64,000 nt of DNA from assembly GCA_037954665.1 (NCBI GenBank), contig JBBMOL010000198.1:930001-994000 (forward strand). Direction: 5' to 3'. How positions within the stretch are numbered: position 1 is the stretch's first letter; each line of letters starts with the position of its first letter. This document shows positions 21,561 through 34,741 of this stretch, piece by piece. The position numbers and the translations under genes are program-made. Below the pieces are notes generated by a model, which was not told the DNA's origin, did no database searches, and was given only the letters and a program-made list of their open reading frames with translations. Source of the DNA: Laguncularia racemosa (Eukaryota; Streptophyta; Magnoliopsida; Myrtales; Combretaceae).

Positions 21561-21565
21561 AAAAG

Positions 21566-21659
21566 AAAAAATAATTTTTTTTAACAAAATGGCCATTAAA
21601 AATTCTTTTTATGGATATATTTGATACCACTTGGACACTTAGTCTTGGTGGAAGCAAAT
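21566..21659 (+). pseudogene. Copia-1 integrase N-terminal remnant
   Basis: One frame reads LKILFMDIFDTTWTLSLGG, the start of the Copia integrase core, continuing from 19082 across C2. It is cut at 21659 by the solo E LTR. Confidence 0.75.
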
Positions 21660-22652
21660 TGATGGGAATCTACCCTGCGATCTCGATGGTCAGGGAACTT
21701 GATATGGATAATGACCCAAATCACTTACATGGATACATTTTTTCTTTATCTAATAAAGTTTGAATGGTAATCTATTAGGTACAATGATTAGTCTTCACAG
21801 GATGGCACATGACCTACATTGTTGATCAAATTAGGGACATCATTGGATTCACATCCAATGGCTTGCTGTGATTAACATTAACTCGATGAACCGGCTCTTT
21901 GAAGATTATTATCTTTTGTAATTGTAATTCATTTTGAACCATTTATTTTATAAGCTTTTTGGGACATTTTATTTAGTTGTATTTATGGATTTAAGATTGA
22001 CCACTTAAGTGGCATAGGTGTAATTATTTTTCATTTTAACCCTAAGTGGAGCAAATATAAATACTTGCTAAAGTAGGGTTTGTGGAGGAAGTTGATAAAA
22101 AACAAAAGTGCTGCTTATTTTCGTGAGAATTAGGGTTCATACTCCAAATTTTCATAAGACTTTTATCAATTCTTTAAGGATTGTGGTGAGTAGCAACTTA
22201 AGGATTTGTGAGTAATATCAATTCCTTAGTTGATTCCATTTCATGCTAGTGTGTCATATCTAGTTGTGATTTGGATTGTGTCCTAATTTGTTCTTGATTA
22301 TCACATCAATTTTAGGGTCATTTCTATCATTGGATTGCTTGCAATTTAGTGGAGTTAAATCCTACATTGTATTGTTGATTGTAATTATTCAATTGCTAGT
22401 GGAATTTGCTAGTTTACGTGGAAGTCTTTGCATAAGGGATTCATGCCATTTTCAATAGTCTTGGTGATTGGATTTCCATTTGATCTTGTGTTGTGTGCTT
22501 GATCCTATTGAGCAAATCATCATTCGGTGTTAAGGTTATTTGATTTACAAATTGGATTCAAAAGGGATTAGGGTTTACGCCACTTGTAGAGGTATTGATC
22601 GGAATTGCTTCATTTGTTGTGTGTATATGCTTTTGTCAATTAAGGCATATCA
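21660..22652 (+). mobile_element. Solo family E LTR with decayed embedded PBS (993 bp)
   Basis: A perfect TSD caaat (21655-21659 and 22653-22657) flanks it. It begins TGATGGGAATCTACC and ends GGCATATCA. An earlier terminus-like GAGCAAATCA (to 22519) is followed by a degenerate PBS near 22525-22536, then about 115 bp and the real end. It carries CCACTTAAGTGG (22001-22012) and GCAAATATAAATACTTGC (22051-22068). Confidence 0.87.
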
Positions 22653-23647
22653 CAAATATTGCCTTGTTATAGTTGATATTTTTTCAAGGTACACACGAAT
22701 ATTGTTTTTACTTCACATAAGTGTTGTATTCAAATATTTCAAAATTTTACAAAAAGAGTTCAAAATGAAAAGGAATTTCTATAGTCAGTCTAAGAATTAA
22801 TCATGGAAGAAAATTTGGAAATCATAAGTTTATAACTTCTGTAAAGAGAATAGCATTACCACACTATACACTCTTTAGTAGAATGGAGTTATTGACTAGA
22901 AAAATGAAACCATTAAAAAATGACTGATACTTTATTAAATTCTAGTGGTATAACAAACTATTCTTAGGTAAAAGCTACCTTAAAAGTTGCCTTAACAATT
23001 TGTTATATCATTAATAGAGTCTATATAAAGCCTTTTACAAACAAAACGTGCTATGAACTTTTAAGGGAAGAAAGCCTACGGTTTCATATTTTTACGTTAT
23101 TGGAAGAAAATGTTTTGTCAAAAGAAATCACTTTGATCTTGGAAATTTTGAACAAAGAGCTAATGAAGCAATCTTTCTTGGCTTTTTGTTGTTTTTTTTT
23201 TTTTGTCACTAGAGCTTACAGGATGTACAATAATTCAACAAAAGTAGTGGAAGAATCAATTAATATTCAGTTTGCAAATCAAATTAGCAATGAGGAATCT
23301 CATAATGAGACTCCACCAATTTTTAATTGGGAGAGATTATATAAAAATTTGGTAAATAAAAGATCAAGATTAAGTTATAAGAATGTAGGATGGATTTAGT
23401 AGAACTAATCAATGAAGAATCATCAAAACTTAGAATAGGAGGGACTACTAGAGTACCCACTGAAAGCCAAATGACTAGTGAAAATTCTTCAAGAATTTAG
23501 AGATATAGATCGTCTCATCTACCATAATTGGTTATTAGCAAAGTAAACTATAGCATTAGAGTAAGATCTTGCTTAAAGAGAATAAAAAATCATCTTAGAA
23601 AATCCAAGTGAAGAGTTGATAAAGTAATCATGAGATAAAGGCATTTT
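22653..23647 (+). pseudogene. Copia-1 integrase core and hinge
   Basis: After the TSD the integrase resumes at CLVIVDIFSRYTRILFL (about 22662-22712). Decayed core sequence follows to the ANEAIFLGF motif near 23160-23190, then the hinge segment RAYRMYNNSTKVVEESI (23100-23399 frame). The last part matches 28130-28530 in copia-2, so two Copia copies exist. The RT start is lost at the MITE boundary. Confidence 0.75.
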
Positions 23648-24341
23648 CAATGTTTATACTTTTGATTTTGGGCAATTAAATGCCTAAACTTTCATCTTTG
23701 ACAATTTAGCACCTATATTTCAAAGAGTTCCTTTTAGTATCATTGTTACAAATGTTTTTTGATGGACATTAATTTTGCTCATGTCAATAGTTATGTGCTA
23801 ACCTTTTTACACATGGTACCCTCTGATTGGTCCACATAATTATTTTAAACAAATAATGTAATATTAATAAACAAAATTAATAAAAAAAAATTGGAAAAGA
23901 AAAAAAATTTGTATAAATTCTAGAAAAAAGAGAAAAATGAAAAAATAAACTCCAACTATAATGATTAAGTTCATTAAATATTATAATTATGTATTATTTA
24001 AAATAATTAATAAAAAAATTAAAAGAAGAAAAATTAAAAGAAGAAAAAAAGGAAAATATAGAAAAAAAATCTACAAATAAAAGAAAAACTCCAACTATAA
24101 TATTTTTATATTATTTATTAATTTTGTTTAATTATTTATTTAAAATAATTATGTGCACCAATTAGAGAGTATCATATGTAAAAAATTTGACACGTGGCTG
24201 CTAACATTAATAAAATTAATGTCTGTTAAGAAGCATTTGTAACAAAGACATTTAAACAAATGGTTTTTAAAAGTGTAGGTACTAGATTGCCAAAAATGAA
24301 AAATTTGGCACTTAATTGCCTAAAATCAAAAGTAAAGATTG
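23648..24341. mobile_element. MITE-like element with long terminal inverted repeats
   Basis: Roughly 230 bp at 23648-23880 is repeated inverted at about 24110-24341. Both ends carry TTTTGATTTT, GGCAATTA and ACATTAATTTT blocks. The AT-rich centre has poly-A runs and no coding capacity. No transposase is present. It may be a MULE- or foldback-type MITE. No TSD could be fixed because a separate LTR starts at its right end. Confidence 0.7.
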
Positions 24342-27301
24342 TAAACCCCAGAAAATTCCAAGTAAAGAATTGGTATGAAGAAAAATCTCAAAGAAATACG
24401 TTGGAAAACATATAAGAAAACCCGACTACAAAATTAGATTTGCTTTGCGATACGTAAACTAACTAGCGTACCCAAATCCAACAAATTTAAAACCTAGCCA
24501 AACCTTGATGATAGGACCATGCCCTAAGAACACTAAACTTGAATTTAGATGCTCAAAAAACCTAAATTCAATTCCTAAATTCTTAGAAACAACTGTTGAC
24601 ATTAGGAATTCCTTTGGAATCGAGAATAATCAACTTCGAGCTCGGAAAAACCTAAATTCGATCCGAATGAAATCAAAACTCAAATAATGACGAACTACCC
24701 CATAGTTAGCCTAAAGAAGCCCAAAATCTTAATCAAAAGAAACTCTACAAAACAATCAAATTTGGCGAAATAAAAATTTAGAAAACACGACTCCTAACAA
24801 TTCCGAGAAGTAGCGTGTCAAGGGAAAGGAATATGGCCACATTTAAGCCACCGAATGCTTTAATCTAAAGCCTAAATTTGACTTGAAATTTCCCCCATCC
24901 AAGCCCTAAATAAAGCCCAATTACCCATGAGAAAACAAAGAAAAAGCTCAACCCAAAGCAAGCCCCAATCTGCCCTTGCTTTAGGTGAACCACCAACTGG
25001 ACAACTAAGGGATTACATGGAGATATAACTAGGATTAGTCTAACCAAATGATATAGCAACTAGAAACTAACTAAATAGGAGCCTAGGGGAGGCAAACATG
25101 ATGCCTAATCACCCTACATGGTAGACATGCTCCCCAAGAAGTGACCTTTTATCCAATGGATAATACTATTGACCATTAACACATGCTAAAAACCAAAGGA
25201 AAATTCCTTCTCAAATCAGCTGCCAAATCTTTTGATTTTACACCCTCAAAGAACCTTCATGTAGCCCCTCTATTTGGAGAAAGATCCCCTCAAACCTCCC
25301 CAACCAAAGCTCCATAAACACCCTCAAACACTTAAGAAACATTGTACTAGGATTGCCCATAAAAACAATAACGTTCCAATGATTTTCTCCATGCTTTTTT
25401 TTTTTTTTATTTTGTCACTCTTAGACTTCCACATAAAGTTCCTAGCATTAGTACAAGAAAATCACTCCCAAGAGCCACCCAAAAACCCCAAGTAAAAGCT
25501 CAAAAAATTGCATCTTTGGAAAGACACCCAAACTGTCCCCTGTTCTTCCCAACTGCACCCTCACTACATCCACCCACAAATCACATACCAAACAACCTCC
25601 AATCAAGCTCATTTTTTTTGTATCATCTACAACACTTAAGAGGCTATTGAGAGAGCTAAAGACCCTAGGAAAATATGAGCCTAAATCCACTTCATGAAGC
25701 TAGAAAAGCTAGGAGAATTCCAATTGTCGCATAGGATCCTTGCACAGTAAGTGATGTAGTTCTATCTTCTTTTATTTTTTTGTTTCTTGTAATAATTGTA
25801 TTCCCTAGCTTAGAATTGCCTCATGTTGCCTTATTTTTATAATTTCCCTTGTATATTAGAGTATTTTTGTCTTAGAAAAAGAAATAGAAATGCAATCCCT
25901 CTTCTTTGGGTGTAAACTATGGTACACCACCCCTCTTATGGCTTGTATGTTAGATTTTGTAGAAAAACCAATAAGAATTAGAAAAGGGAGATTCTTGAAA
26001 CTTCTAGACGCCTAAGTTAAGGGGCTAAACAAGTGTATTTTTGACCCACTTCAAGCTCTTTGGATCATAGGAAATTCATAGGGAAAGTAAAGGCCCTTTT
26101 TGTAGTAAGAAAGTTAGAGAAAGAGGTGAAGCATGTCCAAAAATCTCAAACCATGACTAAGAATTAATTAAACCTGGGAATCTCTTCATGTCTAGAACCT
26201 AAGGATGCTAAAATATCAATAGAAAAAGTTTGGAATTAAAAATTGTATGGGAAAACATAAAACTAACACCAACTAGATAGAAAAAGTGAAACCGAAGCCT
26301 TTGGAAAGACTAAATGAAATTCTTGGACCAACTTCAAGAATTTCCAGAAAAGAACAAAGCATCCGCACGCCATTTTATGTCCTAAATACACTCCAAGAGA
26401 TTAAAGTAGAATTCTCTTAGGTTGTTAGGTCAAATTAGATGGAAATGGAATTGAAACAAAATCTAAATCGGGTGCACCCAATCTGCCCAATTTAGAACAT
26501 AACCTTCTGAATTCCAAATGATCAAAATGAATTTGGAAATGGAAAGAACATTCAAAACCCTTTAAAATGGCTATAAATACACAAAAAACGGATTTAAAAT
26601 GTAAAAGTTACGGAGAAAATACTAAAACCTCCAAAACGTCAAAAACCAATGAAACTAACCAAACTAGTATAAGTTAGTTTTGACCCTAACTCACACAAAT
26701 ATTTTGTCTTGTCAAGTGACATGATATTCGGGGATGATCTACCACCTGATTACTATGATTAGGGACCACATGGTTGGGTGAGTGACAATCCGATGATTAT
26801 TGTTCCTTGCTTATGCTTGTAGTTAGCGCACCCATGTGTTTATAAATATCTGATATGTGAATTGGCTTTGTATGCTGGGGTTGATTGGGTTCATGTGTGT
26901 GCTTGAATGTTATGATTGAGTGCCAATCTACATTAATTATGCATGGCTAATTGATAATTGCTTTCTCTTGCGTCTAGATTGTAGAAATTGCGATTGTCTG
27001 TATAAATTGCTATGAACGCCAAATAAACTAAGTTAAGACTATTCGACCTTAAATATAATGAATCATGCATTATAGAGTCCTACATGTAAGAAGCCCGTCA
27101 GAATCATGCAGTGGTACAAAAAGGCCCCATGGAGGACGCACTCTGTAGGCAACCCTTATCTCGACCTTTGGGAACTAAATGGAACCTAGGAAATGCTGCC
27201 CTCTGATTGAGACCTAGGAATTTCCTAGTCCGAGGATTCATCGCCTAGGGGTGATTGACTTGCGAGTCCTTCACAATCTATACCCCATGAAGGGCTTAGG
27301 A

Positions 27302-27354
<53 letters not shown>

Positions 27355-28071
27355 TATTTTCAAGTTTGTGTAAGTATACTTCAAAAGTATATATAGACTT
27401 TATGGATTATCTCAAAAGACAGCTCGGGGTCACTAGAGCCTAGAGCCTGTGTGTAGTTTGTGATTTCCCAACCCTAGCAATGGAGGTTGTAAATCTGTGC
27501 TGTATGCGGTGTCTGGTAAATCGTGTATATTGTTACATTCATGTGATTGCTCATGCATGGCATATGTGTGAATTAAATGACTTGCTTGTTATTTACTTGT
27601 TAGTTCAATAAGAGGAATTAGCTCACTAAGCCTTATGGCTTACATCCTTATAGACTTCCTTTATTGTAGGCACCCATCTGGTTAGAGCTTAACCATTAGA
27701 TGCTAGAGGTTAATATGGGATGTTAGGGAGTTGTGAAGGAGTGGAGTAGAGAGATCACTTTTATAGATGTATTTGGTCTAAGTTCAAATTTTAATTTCAT
27801 ATATGTAACCTGGACTGATATGTATTAGGATTATTAATCCTTGAATCTACTATTATGTACCTATAGGCTTTATGAAATGTCGCTACTCTAAAGTATTATG
27901 TATATATCTCTATATTTCTTGGAAAATGTTAAACCCTAAATTCAAAATTTTGGATGTAAGTATGCCTTGTACATTGTAGGGTAAACTCTTGGATAACAGA
28001 GAGGTTATCCCAGGGATTCCACACAGCATACGGTGGAAACTGTACGTCCTAAGGGCCTATAAGGCGTGACA
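24340..28071 (+). mobile_element. Family G long LTR (3.7 kb), probably solo
   Basis: It starts TGTAAACCCCAGAAAATTCC and ends GGCGTGACA, termini typical of large plant Gypsy LTRs. There is no convincing long protein, PBS or purine tract. It separates the two Copia copies. The flanking pentamers do not match, so the ends may be altered. Orientation is uncertain. Short open frames at 24505-25690 show no recognisable family. Confidence 0.55.
27304..27346. repeat. (TA)n microsatellite
   Basis: About 20 uninterrupted TA repeats followed by a short CA run, inside the G LTR. Confidence 0.95.
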
Positions 28072-28076
28072 CAGAC

Positions 28077-29943
28077 ACTAGAAATTCCTTTATCCTAAGT
28101 AATCTTTTTAGGCTATTCTTTGAATAGTAGAGCTTACAAGGTGTACAATAAGTCAACAAAAGTAGTAGAAAAACGAATTAATGTTATGTTTATAGATGAA
28201 ATTAATGATGAATAATTAGATGATGAGACTCCACCAAATTTTAATTAAAAGTGATTATCAAAAGTCCAATAAATGATGGATTGGGATTGAGTTGAAATTC
28301 TAAGGTTAAAGGATTATTAGAATCTATGATTGACTCAGTAAAACCGATTAATGAAGGATTATTAGAATGTAGAATAGAGGGAATTGTGTAAGGACCCTTC
28401 GAAAGCCAAAGGACTCATGAAAATTCTTTAAGAACTTTGAGATATAAATCATCTCATCCACTTAAGTTAGTTATTAGCTATGTAGACTCTAGCATTAGAG
28501 TAAGATCCAATCTAAAGAAAATTGAAGATCATTTTGCTCTAATTTTTGAAATAGAGCCTAGTTTTGTACTTGACCAATTTCAGAGAAACAATGTGTAGAT
28601 TCTAGTTTTGAGACCAAAAGAAAAATTTTATAATAGAAATAAAATGAACATTCAAAATTAAGTTAGACGAATATGGAAAAATAGTTCATAATAAGGCTAA
28701 ATTAGTTGCTAAAAGATATTCATAAGAAAAATGAATAGATTATGATGAAACATATTCACCTATTACTATATTAGAAGCTACAAGATTGTTGCTTGTGTAT
28801 GCTTGCTATAAATATTTTAAGCTTTTTCAAATAGATATTAAAAGTACCTTTTGAATGGATATATTAAATAAGAAGTATATGTTGAACAACCCCTAAGATT
28901 TTAAGACCTTATAAAAGAGGATTATGTGTTTAAGTTAAAGAAAATGTCATATGATTTAAAATAAGCACTTAGAGCTTGGTATGAAAGATTAAGTGATTTT
29001 CTGATTAAAAAATGGTTTTTCTTAAGAAAAAAGTATAAATAACTTTATTTTTAAACATTATGGTGAAGATATTCTAGTTGCCCAAATCTATATTGGTGAT
29101 ATCATATTCTAAGCTATAGATGAAAAATATTGTGAAAATTTTGATAAGTTGATATAGGAAAAATTTGAAATGTTTATGATGGTAGAATTGAACTTCTTCC
29201 TTAGATTGCAAACCAAACAAACTAATGGCATCTTTGTTCATCAAGAAAAATGCACAAAACAAATGCTAAGGAAATTTGATTTTGAAAATATCAAGACTAT
29301 AACTATTTTGATGAGTTCTTCAATAATGTTAAACTTAGACTCAAATGCAAACAAGGGAAATGAAAATTCATATAGAAGTTTAATTAGTTCATTACTTTAC
29401 TCGACTGCATCTAGACCTAATATATTATTTTGTGTATGTATTTGCGCATGTTTTAAAAGTTTCTTAGCTAAAACACACCTAACTACTATAAGGAAAATTT
29501 TTTAATATGCTATTAGAACTACAAAATTAGGTATCTGGTACTCAAAGAGGCAACACTTCAACTTAATTAGATACTTAAATGTTCATTATATTGAATGTAA
29601 AATGGATTAGATAAGTGGTAGATTATGTTTTAGTTGGTAATTATTGTGCATAAATCACATGGATAAAATAACAATTGTTAGATTATAGTTTAAAATATCA
29701 AAATATACCTATTAAGTGTGGTAATATGAGTACAATTAATTTAACTAAAAACCCAATATAACATTCACATTCTAAATTTACTGGAATAAGATATCATTTT
29801 ATTAGAGATCATCTTTCTAATAGGAATGTTTCAATAGAATATGTGCTTACGGATTTATAGCTTACTAATATTTTTACTAAACCTTTAGATAAAGTAAGAT
29901 TTGAATATATAAGGAATGAAATAGGATATTGTAATCCCTTTTA
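28077..29943 (+). pseudogene. Copia-2 pol: hinge, RT and RNase H remnants
   Basis: It starts in the integrase hinge (IFLGYS, then RAYKVYNKSTKVVE near 28100-28165). RT follows with many stops. Recognisable pieces include YDETYSPI (about 28740), LRAWYERLS, and the region around DILVAQIYIGDIIF (29070-29110), where the expected YVDD catalytic motif is altered. A long open stretch (29170-29505) covers VELNFFLRLQ and the SRPNILF region. The RNase H tail keeps FIRDH and NIFTKPLDK near 29800-29890. It is non-functional. Confidence 0.78.
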
Positions 29944-30802
29944 ATTCTTAAGTTTGAATGCATGTAATAGAAAGGAGAGTGAATAAATTTTGACAAAAGA
30001 TATTATGAAATAAGTTTGACTGATGAGTGAGATAAATACAATTAACAATAAAAGGGGAATTAAAAAAAAAAAAAAGATTTTGGTTACTTAATAGTTTTAG
30101 CAAGAGAATAATATAAGTAAACCTTAGGGCTAAACATCTTGATTTAGCTTTATTCATGGCCACCCAAAAGAAAAGAGACCCTTGAAAGTTCTAGCAAAAA
30201 AGCTCCTAAGAGATCAAACAAAGGAAAAGATAAGGCTGAATGACAAAATAAGAACCCTCCACCCATAGATGAAAATTTTCTATTTGATGAAGAACTACTA
30301 ACTAAGAAACAAAGTAAAGTTTATGAAACTCTTTTTAAGGAGATAATCATTGAACTTAATGAAGTAAAGAGAGAAAGAAGGAGGATGACATATAATTACA
30401 AGAGAGATGCTCTTTCTTGCTAAATAATGTTATATTGTTTTCTATATTTTCGTTGTAAGCTAAACAATTTCATCTCTATTCTTGTTGTTATGGACTTTTT
30501 AGATAATGATGATTTCTACTATCTATTTGTTTGCTTATATTTCATGTGCTGGCATATTTTTCTATTTTCATGCTAATAAAAAAGAGGGAGAGAGAGAGTG
30601 AAAAAAAAAGAAAGAAAAGAAAAGATGAAAATAGATAAGATCAAAGATTGTAAATAACAAAATTAAGAGAATCACAACTTCAAGAGGAGATTGGAGAATA
30701 AAATAAGTAAATAAAAGATCAAAATAACGTTAGTTTTGAAAATAAGAAATTAGGATCAATACAAGAAAAGGTTTAATAAGACAAAAGGTTTTTATTATCA
30801 TC
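29944..30802 (+). other. Copia-2 region between pol and 3' LTR
   Basis: A degraded reading frame from the ATG at 30156 encodes a lysine-rich, charged peptide in pieces (for example SNKGKDKAE and ELNEVKRERRRM, to about 30420). Sireviruses often carry an extra ORF here, so this may be its remnant. The identification is weak. The remainder is A-rich. Confidence 0.4.
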
Positions 30803-30816
30803 AAAAAGGGGGAAAA
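30803..30816 (+). other. Polypurine tract of copia-2
   Basis: AAAAAGGGGGAAAA directly before the LTR start TGTTGA at 30817; it would prime plus-strand DNA synthesis. Confidence 0.75.
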
Positions 30817-32135
30817 TGTTGAAAATAAGATGATAAAGAAGCTTTATTGCTAACAAAAGACATGTATATATATATATATATAATTAAAAAAAGAAAAATA
30901 AGTTTATACACCAAAAGGATAGAGAAAGGTATAAATTATGTTATAAATTACCAATAAATTTTTTAATTGCACAAAATTAAGTTATTTAGAACAAGTATAA
31001 TTAATTGAATACAAGTTCAATTTTGAAAAGCAAAAAAGGAAAGAAATATACAGTTGAAATAACTAGTTGGAATTCTCATTCTAATATACAATGATAAGAT
31101 AGGAAGATTTCAAAGAAAAGAAGAAGCAAAGATACACCGTGGAATTCTAATATAGACTTTTAGAAATAAAGGATAAAAGGATTTATTATTTACAAGTCAA
31201 AACCCACCTCCACATCTTGAATATATTTAGGTAATATATTTGACTCACTCCACTAAAGTTGGATTTAATATCATGGGATGATTTTTATCAATTGGAAAGA
31301 TAGTTATACATCAAAAGCAAATTATTGACTCAAAGACCAAAAACAAAGGATTTTGAAGTATTAATAGGAGATTGACAACATTTAATATAGATGAAAGTTT
31401 AGATTTGAAGTTGTAAGAAAGTTGAATAAAGAAATTAAAGATGAATTATTGAAGACAACTATGTTCAATGAGGAAATCAAGATTTGAATGTTACTATATC
31501 ATCTACAAAAAAGAAGCTAAAGAACAATGAGGGAATAATGGTAACAAAATGCAATAAGAAAAACATAATGAGATATACATACAAGTGCAATTCAAATTCT
31601 AATTATAAGAATATTTTGAGTTTTCAATGAATATTGTAGAGGATTAGAACTTGTTAAATCTTTCAAAGGTTGAAAATTTCATTTCGAAGTTGATTATAAT
31701 GTTTTTCTTTTTAGTTTTTGTGAATTAACTTATGTATAGAGAGCTAAGTGAGATAAAGCAAAGGAAGTAACTAAAAGTTTTTTTAAAATAATTGTAGAAT
31801 GGTTGACTATGGTAACACTCTTTAAGATTTTATTATTTGATATAGTAGAATGAATAAGTAAAGTCAATTGAGATCCCAAGAGTTAAGGTTAGAAGAGTAA
31901 ATTGACACATAAGGCAAAATCACTATACATCGCTACTTGATTTTCTTAATCCCTGCTCTTTTTATTTTCATTTGTAATTTATTTATTCATTATAGAATTG
32001 CAAATTCTATTACTAATTAAATATGAATTTTGAATCAATTTCTTAGTTAAAGGGAAAATTTTAAGCTAGTTGATAAGTAATCAATTCACTCGCTAACACA
32101 ACCCCCCATCTTTTGATTACTAACTAGCACCAACA
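30817..32135 (+). mobile_element. 3' LTR of copia-2 (1319 bp)
   Basis: It runs TGTTG to CAACA and is homologous to the LTR at 17384-18384. It contains a (TA)n tract near 30863-30882. Confidence 0.75.
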
Positions 32136-32157
32136 CTTATGATCTTTTCTTTACTGT

Positions 32158-32687
32158 TGTAATGCTCTAGAACCTAGAGCATCACAGCCCACCATATGTC
32201 GCTACTATATAGTGACATGCTAAGGTTTTAAATCTCCATACAATCTCCAACCTGTTCATCTCCATAATTTCATTCATAAAAATATAACTTCAATAACATA
32301 AAACGAATGACTCTTAAGTAAGTCATTCTAATTCTTGTTATTTAAAACAACAGAGTAATCTCCATATAAAATCCAAAATAACATCTAATCATATATAAAA
32401 TTCAATCATAAATAAAACTCTATTGGCTATCTGCATATCTTTGGTTTAATTAATAAAAATTCTAATCACAAATCTTCCAATTTCCATCACTCCTCGTTCA
32501 CATAATAATAGTGCTCCTTTCCATACTTATCTATGTAATGTCTTACCAAATTTCCATTCTCATCATATTTTATGTGCTCGTCAATCTCACTCGCAACTAA
32601 AAAAAAAAAAGGAAGCGAGATAAGCCTAAGCTTAGTACATGAATACCACACCCACATATGTATGCTACACAATATCATCATCTTAGG
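32158..32687 (-). mobile_element. Family H LTR fragment
   Basis: It begins TGTAATGCTCTAGAACC and its first part resembles the start of the B LTR at 32688 in wording and order (TGTAA, CATATGTCGC, ACATGCTAAGG). It is therefore probably a related Tekay-type LTR, in which B is inserted. A short minus-strand frame (32681-32487) ends in a tyrosine-rich peptide without a known family. Confidence 0.45.
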
Positions 32688-34741
32688 TGTAACGCCTCGA
32701 AACTCAAGCCGTGTTACTACCTGCCATGTGTCCTTATCTCACAAGAACATGTTAAGGCTATGAATCAACTCCGATACACTTTAACCTATGATTCCTATAT
32801 AAGAGCATTTCATATATCCTCAAAATTCAAATAATAACTTAAACCTTATCAAACATCTAACACAGTGGAAGTCCTTGAACACAAAATTAACATCTTTTGA
32901 AAAGGTACTGTCTATCATAGTTAAATACACATAATCTCCAAAATCTTAATCACCTTAATAATAACAGTAATCTTTGTCTTCTTCTCTCTATGGCTCACTT
33001 AAACCCAAGTCATCTTCTGAGTTCTCATCTCCTTCAACATCTGCATCTAAAAAAAGGTTCCCCAAAGGGTGAGCTAATGCTTTGTACGTGTAACACAAAC
33101 ATACACACATGAACAATCATGAACAAGTGTCACACATATTATGCAGTACTTAAACACAAACAACCATTTCTTTAATGCATTTAGGTTTACAAGCATCAAC
33201 AGGGTACTTATGACCCCCTTAACACACTTAACACATTAGAACATGATTTAGTGATGGGAATTACCACTACGGGCCCCACACCTATGTCCACTTAAAACTT
33301 AAACTTGGTGATGAGAACTACCACTACGGGCCCCACATCTATGTACACTTAAACCACTTAATCAACATTTAGCTCAGATCATTTCTAAGCACAACTCCAC
33401 TAGGGACAATGTCACATGAGGATCATTAGGGTGCTCTTTAGAGATCTACCACTATGGGCCCCTAGGCCAAGCTAAGAACATATAGCATACAACTCAAACA
33501 CTTAAGCTAAATCGTTCATCTTAATCAATTTCAACACACATACTAACTTAAGCAAACATAGAACAACATACAAGTTACACGTACTTTGAATCCTAGCCTT
33601 AAGCACTTCCCAGTCTTGAACTTAATCTAAATGGAAATCTGTACAATCAATAAGTTCTTCTTAGTATTTAATATAAGATTAATATCATTCTTAATTTTCT
33701 TAATCCTATTGATTTAATTTCTTTAAGGCATTACTAGCTATCTAAGTTACGTGAAAATTAGTTTAATTTGAAGTTAGATGAATATATAATTATGTTATAC
33801 TTTATTCAACACGGTTATGTTGGGGACCGTGTTGCTCAACTAGAGCTAAAGCATGACCATGTTAGGGGTCGTGTATCTTTTGGGGAAAAACTTAGTTTCA
33901 ACATGGTTAGAACACGACCGTGTTGGGAGGTTGTGTTCTTCTTTATTCAACATGGTTGAAACACGACCGTGTTAGGAGGCAATGTTACCTTTGACTCAAC
34001 ATGGTCGACACACGACCGTGTTAAGTGGCCGTGTATCTCTTGGTGTAACTTTCACACTTAACATAGTCTAAACACAATGGTGTTGAGAGGTCATGCTACC
34101 TTTAACTCAACATGGTCGAAACATGACCGTATTGGGAGGTTGTGTATCTCTTGGTGTACCTTTTAAATTTAACACGATCGAAACACGACTGTTTTGGTAA
34201 GCCTTGTTACCCTTAGCGATTTCCACGAACCCTATTTCTTTTACTTCAAATTTTCCAAAACTCAATCCTCACTATTCTTAAGCTCAATTATATCTCTACA
34301 ATACGTAATAATAAATAAATTACATAGATTTTCATACTTACATCAAATTCCTTACTAGTTGAATCCATAAACCTTTTGAGTTTCTTCTCCGTTACACCTT
34401 TCCTAATCTTTAAATCTTGATGCACACATGATACTCATGAGTTTCTAAATCCAATAACATAATTTGAAGTTCATATAGAATCCCTTACCTTTTGTCTTTG
34501 GAATTAAACCTCTCCTATTTCCTTTCGCCTTAAGTTTTCTTGTAGGGTCTTTTCACCTTCTCTCTCTCTATACGGCTATAAATTGTCCAAGTGTGAAAAA
34601 GGAGGAATCCTAGGTTATTCTGATTTTATAGTCCGACCAAGAAAAGACGAGACTGCCTTTATCCCATTATCCTATTTACAACATTGCCATTTATTATGTA
34701 TATACATATATTTATTTATTTATAAAAAAATGTATATTACA
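32688..34741 (-). mobile_element. 3' LTR of element B (2054 bp)
   Basis: Plus-strand TGTAACGCCTCG to TTACA. It carries AACACGACCGTGTT-type palindromes at 33800-34200. The minus-strand purine tract AGGAGGGGGAGAA abuts it at 34742. The partner LTR is 43540-43882 plus 50834-51773. Confidence 0.82.

Noticed and set aside
24505..25690. Short frames in the G LTR
   Set aside because: No conserved motif or consistent frame; stop-poor by chance.
24340..28071. Possible host gene or Helitron in the 3.7-kb block
   Set aside because: The TGTAA...TGACA ends and lack of coding exons fit a large LTR better; no Helitron CTRR end with hairpin was clear.
32487..32681. 64-residue minus-strand frame with a tyrosine-rich end
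   Set aside because: No known family, inside an LTR-like fragment; too short to call a gene.
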